64,000 nt of DNA from Eucommia ulmoides (taxonomy: Eukaryota > Streptophyta > Magnoliopsida > Garryales > Eucommiaceae), in NCBI GenBank assembly GCA_016647705.1, contig CM028334.1, positions 4,340,046 to 4,404,045 on the forward strand, given 5' to 3'. The notes under the pieces are model-generated. The model was given only the letters and a program-made list of their open reading frames with translations, was not told the DNA's origin and did no database searches. Position 1 is the stretch's first letter. Each line of letters opens with the position of its first letter. The position numbers were made by a program, and so were the translations under genes. Below, one piece after another: positions 58,032 through 64,000 of this stretch.

Positions 58032-58769
58032 TCATCTCTTATTTTTCCGAAAAACCACCTCCGTGTCCAAACCAAACCCATCCACCGGCAGCACCTCCAC
58101 CACCTCCGACCGACTGAAGAGCTCCATCAGGGGTCCCACACTGTACAAATCATTGGCCGAGTACTTATCGGCCCGCTTATATATCGCCACGTGTAAAACG
58201 CAGACCCCGCCGGGCTTCAACGTCCGTTCGATCTCGCCGGCGAATTTCGCCGGATAGAGCGCGTGATCGAACACGTTGGAGAATTCGAAGTCAAAAGTCT
58301 CGTCATCGAACGGCTGGCGATGGAAGTCCCCACGGATTACAAATGGAGGGTAGGGCACCAGATCGATTCCCACGGCGTCGAAAACTCCGACCCGTTTCAA
58401 AGCGGCAACCTCTTGCCCGACCCGAGCTCCGACGCAGAGCGATTTCGAGCCGTTAAACAGGTGGCCTCTGCGTTTCAGGTCTGCGAAGAAGCCGGAGAAG
58501 ACGCGGACCTTCCGGTGCCAGTCTCGGGTGGTCCATATTTGCCGGAGTTTGGGGTTGAGGGTCTTGTTGAGCTGGCGCTGGATGTAGGCGTCGTAGGAGG
58601 CGTAACCGGGTCGAATTCGGAGATCAGGCGGAAGGGCCGCGGCGGCGGAAAAGAGTTTCTGGGTATGGCGTTTGGGGTGGAGAGAGAGGAAAGCGAAGAG
58701 AAATAGAGAGAGAAAGAGCAAAGGGATGAATGGTCTGAGGACGGTTGGTAGTTTTGGGAGAGGCTTCAT
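58032..58769 (-). CDS. Membrane-anchored SAM-dependent methyltransferase-like protein (type 11 fold), intronless
   Basis: 245 aa, single exon. Residues 8-32 form one hydrophobic helix (FIPLLFLSLFLFAFL) followed by basic residues, which predicts a type II membrane anchor, probably Golgi or ER. Residues about 95-215 follow the class I methyltransferase order. A motif I variant SLCVGARVGQEVAALK binds the SAM region (the usual glycine-rich loop is VGARVGQE here). An acidic strand end AVGIDLVP follows, then RGDFHRQPFDDETFDFEFS and the motif ERTLKPGGVCVLHV. The product and substrate are unknown. Plants have a family of such short uncharacterised proteins. The first Met is used because the signal-like helix follows directly and the CT/CA repeats lie upstream. 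Confidence 0.85.
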   Translation of the reverse strand: MKPLPKLPTVLRPFIPLLFLSLFLFAFLSLHPKRHTQKLFSAAAALPPDLRIRPGYASYDAYIQRQLNKTLNPKLRQIWTTRDWHRKVRVFSGFFADLKRRGHLFNGSKSLCVGARVGQEVAALKRVGVFDAVGIDLVPYPPFVIRGDFHRQPFDDETFDFEFSNVFDHALYPAKFAGEIERTLKPGGVCVLHVAIYKRADKYSANDLYSVGPLMELFSRSEVVEVLPVDGFGLDTEVVFRKNKR

Positions 58770-58784
58770 CTCCTGATGGTTATG

Positions 58785-58788
58785 GACA

Positions 58789-58848
<60 letters not shown>

Positions 58849-58875
58849 GCTTATCCAGGGCTTATCAGGAAGCCG
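58785..58875 (-). promoter_or_regulatory. CT/CA-rich leader and two GATAAG motifs upstream of the methyltransferase
   Basis: On the minus strand GATAAGCC occurs twice (CTGATAAGCC near 58870-58861 and TGGATAAGCC near 58858-58849), like I-box elements of light-regulated plant genes. A CT run (58842-58807, interrupted by single bases) and a CA run (58806-58792) follow and end about 22 bases before the ATG. This is the usual look of a plant CT-rich 5' leader. The regulatory role is inferred. Confidence 0.4.
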
Positions 58876-59069
58876 TGTGAAGGAGAAAGTGCAGTGATAT
58901 ACGCGGGGAGAGAGAGGGAGTCACGCCATGTTTGCATCTCAAATTGGTGACAGGAAAGGTTTATCCGTTTATGCGCTCTCTCTCTCTCTCTCTCTACAAT
59001 GCAATTCCATACTGACGTAGGAGTGTAACGTTTTACTTTCATACACTTAAATCACGTGAAAAGGAATGT

Positions 59070-59280
59070 TTTTTTTTTTTGACACGGTGTGGCCCACTTG
59101 AACTAAAGTAGTCGAGTGATACCATTCATTTGACTTAAAATAGTTAACGTGTAAGGAGTCCGAACCTAAAAAAAATATTTATTAAGAAGTACACTTACAT
59201 ACCCCGAACGAGATTAGTCTCACACTTTATATATGAGTGTGGGGATATTTATGGCTATACTAAAAAAGATTTTTTTTTTA
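59070..59280 (+). mobile_element. SINE-like copy, family of 55251-55446
   Basis: Shares the 3' part CCCCGAACGAGATTAGTCTC and the later GTGTGGGGATAT / GGCTATACTAAAAAA with the SINE at 55.25 kb (CCCCGAACGAGTTAGTCT, then GGGTATACAA). The 5' part is more diverged. Confidence 0.5.
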
Positions 59281-59564
59281 ATTAAAATTAAAAAAAAAAA
59301 AAAAAATCTTAATTTTGGTGATGCTTGGTTAGTGTTTTTATTTCTTCTTTTTGCGTTTTCACATAAAAATCAAAATAATAATTAAAAAAAAAAAAACAAT
59401 CTAAAATTTATGATATAATTTTTCTTTTTAGTGAGTATCACAGTATAACCGTGGGAACAATTAATTAAATCGTAAATTTATTCCGGAATATATCAAGTCG
59501 ATGTGCGGAAGTGCACTCTTAAAATTAGTCGATGTACAATATAATATTATCATAAAACCCAATT

Positions 59565-60112
59565 GAGGAACATTTTAGCTATAATTTTTATACTTTTGAC
59601 TGTAAATATTTGTTGTGCATAAAAAAAGGATAAAAAAATATATCTAATTTGTATATTTTTTATGCATATTAGAAAGTTGTAGGTACGTTAATTTCAACAC
59701 AGTGGTATAGGGGTGGTTTAAGTGTGCGTATCAGACCATTTAGGCTTTTAGCTATGATTTTTACAGTTTTGAATATAAATTCTTGTTCTGTATTAAAAAA
59801 TGGTAAAAAATATATCAAATTTGTATATTTTTATGTACATTTTAGAAAGTTGCAGGTGTGTTAATTTTCAACATGATGGTGTAAGGATGCGGTTTAAGTA
59901 TGCGTAACATGTGATAAATTCCACATTTTCTCCAGTTTTGGCTTCTTTAAAAATTGGAGTTATTAATGACTGTTATTTGACTTCCTATATTTAATAAAAT
60001 ATATCAATATAGTAATAAAATACAAATCTAATTTAGGAACATTTTACGTGTGCGTAACATGGAATGAACACTTATTTTTAATTTCGACACATTGGTGTAG
60101 GTAGGGATGTGC
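59565..60112 (+). repeat. About 170-bp repeat units
   Basis: Units starting near 59571 and 59745 share TTTTAGCTAT, TATATC(T/A)AATTTGTATAT, TTAGAAAGTTG(T/C)AGGT and GGTTTAAGT(G/A)TGCGTA. A further partial unit follows at about 60040-60112 (GTGTGCGTAACATGGAATGA), continued at 62912-62943 and 63831-64000 beyond two insertions. They are noncoding. Confidence 0.75.
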
Positions 60113-62911
60113 ATCAGTCGGGTGACACTGTTTTTGGGGTGAATCTGACACCTGACCCAAAAGTCATCGGGTTAGATATGTTGAACCCGTTACTTGACTG
60201 ATATTATCAAACATTCGACTTTGTCGGATGGTTTCGGGTTCGGTCGAAATACAGAGGTTGAGAAGGAGATGAGGATTTAGGGATGAAAACTTTTACACAA
60301 TGATTCTTTTCTCAAACTCAGAATTAACTTTTACAATTTCTTTTTACCAAGCTCAGGAATAGCCTTTTCTTTTTCCTAGGCTCAAGAATAACCTTATCTT
60401 TTTTAGGCTCAAGACTAAACTAATCCTTTCACAGGTTAAAGATCAAACTTAATTCTTTTATACCTTTGGCTAAGAAAAAAACTTTACAATTATTCTAAGT
60501 ATTATTTTTTCAGGTAAGGATGGAACCTTTACAATTTATTCACAACTGATCCTAATCAGGAAGAATCACACCTAACTATTTTCAAGGAAAAATAGTAACT
60601 TAACATTTTTGTACTTAGGCAAAAATATCAAATCTCAATCTTTTTACCGGAAGAGATTGAAACCCAAAATTACCCGTGGTTAGACACTCCCAATAGTATC
60701 TAATCTGACACACAATTCACCAATTACAATAAAATTAATAAGTTCTTCTCACTCGGAGTTTCTACCACCTCAAATCAATTTAAACTCAATTAATGTTCCG
60801 ATAATTACTTGTAATAGAATTAAGTGAGGAAACAAAAAATCTGATTATAAAAATAATACGGGTAGCACAAAATTAAGCACATAATCAGATTACTACCAAA
60901 GTCATTTTAAAAGATTTTTATACTTTTAAAGTTCAAAAACGATTTCTCAAAAAGATCAATTCACCAAACAAGTAATAATAATAAAATACTCAATTAAAAA
61001 ATAAGTTTGAAACAATCTCACTAGGAAAACACCGAATAGATTGCACGTAGTATTGCAAGACAGCTTAGATCGGTGATGTTAACTCAAATAGTACTTTAGC
61101 TCAAGAATTTCAAGAACAGAATAATCTCACGATAATATTTCAATATAATATCAGAATGATAATTCTCAGAATTGCTTATTGTTCTTGATGTTATATGTTT
61201 ATTATGTGAAATCCGCAGGTCTATATATAAGGAATTGAAACAAGTCTTCCAATGGTTAGTTTTCAAATGATAAGTATCTAAAAAGTACCTATAGACCTCA
61301 TATATCATTATATTTCATTTTAGGTATAATTTACTTAAATATTGCTTTCAAAACATTCAATTGAGTCCCTCAAAAAAATTTCAAACTCAAATCAATAAGA
61401 TAAGAAGTATTAAAATGACCAATTTGATAAATACTTTAATTTCATGTACCATATCTATAGGGATATTCAAATAGGAGTATTATATCTTTAATATATCTAT
61501 ATCCCTAAGATCTCTCAATCAAGTAAACAAATAACAGTTAGTTAACGGCTAGTTTTTAAATAAATCCTGAAATTCCACAAATCTTGAAACCCAACCATAG
61601 GTTGACCTACCAGAAGGTGTAGGTCAACCTCTTGATTAAGGATGTAGCTCAAGCCAAAAACTCTTCACCCATAGGTCGACCTACGATCCTTTGTCTGTCG
61701 ACCTGACGATTCAGATAGTTTGACAGGTCGATTTCTCTGTCAACCTAATGATTCAGAGAGTTCATTTTTGGTTCAGTTAATTTCTATAGGTCGACTTATC
61801 TATCGACCGAACGATTCAGAGACTGCTCAATCCTTTTAACTTCTTATCGGTCGACCGGACCTCCTATCTAGGTCGACCGATCGAGTTGTGCTTTTTCCTT
61901 AATTCATTTTTAATTTTAATTTCTTCGACGTTTTTGCCCCTTTAACCGATTTCTTTTCTCAGTTAACTTCTTCAATTAATTTTTAATTTCTAATATTTCT
62001 TATAATAATATTTCTTCTTCAATTTCACATAGGAACAAATATGTTAGCTAATTAGGATCCTAATAAAAAAAGCCCATAATTGTAAATTCATTTTGTGTCA
62101 AGTGTGATCCTAATCGAAATACATTAAGAGTAAAAATTTAACATAGTTATTTTCTCCTAGGTTCTTCAAGATCTTCGGTCTTTTAATATCCATCATCTTT
62201 GTCAATCTCTTTAGCATCCATTTAGCATTCATCTCAACTTCTTCATGATAATATCTTCAATAGAACTTATAAACTAAAACACTCAACAAATCCGTTAGTT
62301 CCATAAAACATATCAACATTTAATTGTTCATCAAAATCTTAAGATCAACAACAAGAATGTTCACATATTGAATAGAACATAAACAAAAACACACCTTAGT
62401 TGTCAATTGTCATCGTGGTATGCTTTTAGCATCGTCACTCACTGTCCACAACACTAGATCTAAATGATTTAGACAATTAGGGCTCCAAGCCATTGACTGA
62501 AGAAGAATCGCCGTTCGTCGAAGAAGAAGAACTATAGAAGAAGAACAATCGAAGAAGAACAATCGAAGAAGAAGAAGATTGAAGAGTGAAGAGGGAAGTG
62601 GAGGGATTAGATCTATTAGTCTGAAGGAGCAGAAGACTAAAAAAAGAGATCTAGAACGAAGGTAGTTGTCGGCTGTGAGATGAGGCTGAATAAGAAGGAA
62701 ACCCTAGAAAAAATTGTATTTAAGGAATACAGATGATTGGATCGTCTTCTCGGATGGGCTTGGAGAAAACCTGACGACCGACCTGTGAAACTAAAAATCC
62801 CCAGTGTCTCACCCGAATTTTGACCGACAACTTTAATTATCTGACTATTTCGGGCGCGGGTCAGGCGGATTACTTAGGTGGGTCGGGTCTACGGGTTAAT
62901 TGCACACCCCT
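60113..62911. mobile_element. 2.8-kb hAT-like element in the repeat array
   Basis: Termini TAGGGATGTGCATCAGTCGG and, on the complement, TAGGGGTGTGCAATTAACCC. Flanks GGTGTAGG and GGTATAGG form an 8-bp target duplication with one change. No transposase ORF is visible, so it is non-autonomous. Inside, 60310-60470 repeats GGCTCAAGAATAACC-like words and 61595-61880 repeats GGTCGACCTA-type words. A GAA-rich run lies at 62498-62590. Confidence 0.75.
61595..61885. repeat. Cluster of GGTCGACC palindromic words
   Basis: Variants of AGGTCGACCTA and TCGACCTGACGATTCAGAGA occur about ten times in 290 bp, alternating with CGATTCAGA phrases. They lie inside the hAT-like element. No coding sense is seen. Confidence 0.7.
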
Positions 62912-62943
62912 AGGTATAGGGCTACGATTTAAGTATGCGTTGC

Positions 62944-63830
62944 TAGGGGTGTGCACGGGTCGGGTAGCCCAAAATTTGGGCTAACCTGCCACCCGACCCG
63001 ACCTTTTTGGGTGAGAAAAATTTGGACCCGTTAACCGACCGTTGCACAGCAAAATCTGATCATTCTCGAGTTCAACGGGTGTCGGGCAGTTACGGGCGAG
63101 TTGAAGATCGGGTGCTCAGGTTGAGGGTCAGGTTTGGGCTAATCAATACAAAAATCAAACGAAAAACCTAATCAAAGCAGAAATCAAAATTGAAGATAAA
63201 AAACTTTATTGCTAAACATCAACCTCAAAGAACAAATCGAACTCACCGTCGGTCCATGATTGTCGCCGTCGTTTTCGTCTCTCATCATCACAGATGAAAT
63301 AGAAACAAAAGCACAGTCATCGATTGTTGCTGTCGTTTCCATCTCTCACCGTCGGTCCATCAACCTCATTATAAGGTACCCATTTGATAATTCTCTGGTT
63401 CGACAAAGGGAGACTGGTTTTTGGAAATCGAAACGAAATGAAGAAGAAATGAGTCTTTGATTTTCGGAAAGCGATGAAGAAGAGAGAAAATCGAGATAAA
63501 GAAGAGAGGAAATGAACGTCCAAATCAAGACGAAACGAATAAGGAAATGATCGGCCAAACCATATAATAGATCAATAGATTTGAAGCAGCCGTTCTTATA
63601 AAAACAAGAAACCCTAAAACGTGAGGTAGAGCCTATTTATTAGGTTGGTGTCAGTCCGGTCGGGTGTATTATGGGTAAGGGAAAACAAATCCGACCACTG
63701 ACCGTGACTTGTAGTTTTCGGATCGGATGTTACCCGATCTGAACAAAAAGGATCAAAGGCCCGAAGATTTTGGGTCGGGTCCGATCGGTATGTTTGGGCG
63801 GGCCGGGCCGTGGGTTTATTTGCGCAGCCC
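62944..63830. mobile_element. 0.9-kb hAT-like element in the repeat array
   Basis: Termini TAGGGGTGTGCACGGGTCGG and, on the complement, TAGGGCTGCGCAAATAAACC. Flanks TGCGTTGC and TGCATAGC give an 8-bp target duplication with two changes. The short ORFs near 63260-63558 on both strands show no family. It is the same superfamily as 60113-62911. Confidence 0.75.
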
Positions 63831-64000
63831 TATGCATAGCATGGAATGAACACTTGCTTTTCTACAGTTTCGGATTCCTTAAATATCAGAGCTATTAATG
63901 ACTATTATTTGACTTCTTACATTTAAGGAAATGGGTTAATACATTAAATATCATAAAAAATTCTAATTTTGCAAGTGTGTTAATTTCAACACAATATTGT
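63831..64000 (+). repeat. Continuation of the 170-bp repeat units to the window end
   Basis: CATAGCATGGAATGAACACT and GAGCTATTAATGACTATTAT match 60055-60075 and 59960-59985 (GAGTTATTAATGACTGTTAT). No gene is seen. Confidence 0.7.

Noticed and set aside
58063-58706. Plus-strand ORFs opposite the methyltransferase
   Set aside because: They are antisense shadows of a GC-rich coding exon; the minus frame has the conserved motifs and the membrane helix.
1-64000. CRISPR arrays, rRNA, tRNA or bacterial-type operons
   Set aside because: None seen; repeats lack regular spacers, and the only Pol III-like boxes belong to SINEs.

Overview
The window is nuclear DNA of a flowering plant, most likely a eudicot. 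It is AT-rich, the genes are split by many GT-AG introns, and four plant genes lie in a dense, nested layer of degraded transposable elements. The species cannot be named from the sequence.

Layout. About 1-5.9 kb holds TE debris: an unclassified degenerate repeat and broken ORF, an LTR fragment, an RTE LINE remnant, a copia-type LTR/primer-site fragment and a dead L1 LINE. From 5957 to 30185 (+) runs the 3' two thirds of a callose synthase gene, CALS10/GSL8-like, as 29 exons coding about 1,120 residues to the stop. Its 5' exons were not found and probably lie before the window. One 5.6-kb intron near its 3' end holds a decayed Ty1/copia element in antisense orientation. From 40729 down to 31635 (-) is a six-exon gene for a five-CCCH-zinc-finger protein (about 613 aa) with several MITE-like elements in its introns. 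From 49804 down to 43693 (-) is a nine-exon AP endonuclease gene of the APE1L type (about 369 aa). Its last intron carries a stack of three nested transposons. From 49.9 to 58.0 kb is intergenic TE territory: an LTR fragment, a Helitron-like element with a duplicated 5' end, an L1 LINE and a tRNA-derived SINE inserted into that LINE. At 58769-58032 (-) is an intronless gene for a membrane-anchored SAM methyltransferase-like protein (245 aa). From 59 kb to the end are SINE-like DNA, about 170-bp repeat units and two hAT-like insertions in those units.

The four genes have unrelated jobs: cell-plate/plasmodesmal callose synthesis, RNA binding, base-excision repair and an unknown methyl transfer. 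CALS10 and the CCCH gene converge. The CCCH and APE1L genes are tandem on one strand, an order that from memory resembles Arabidopsis At3g48440/At3g48425. I found no operon-like, CRISPR, rRNA or tRNA gene and no clearly new biological system. The most informative novelties are structural: insertions whose target-site duplications or empty-site copies can be read in the window, a 43-bp RTE-tail insertion inside a copia LTR, a duplicated Helitron 5' end, paired 32-bp palindromes, a large GGTGGC/CCACCG foldback, and a MITE whose edge sits a few bases from a 5' splice site.
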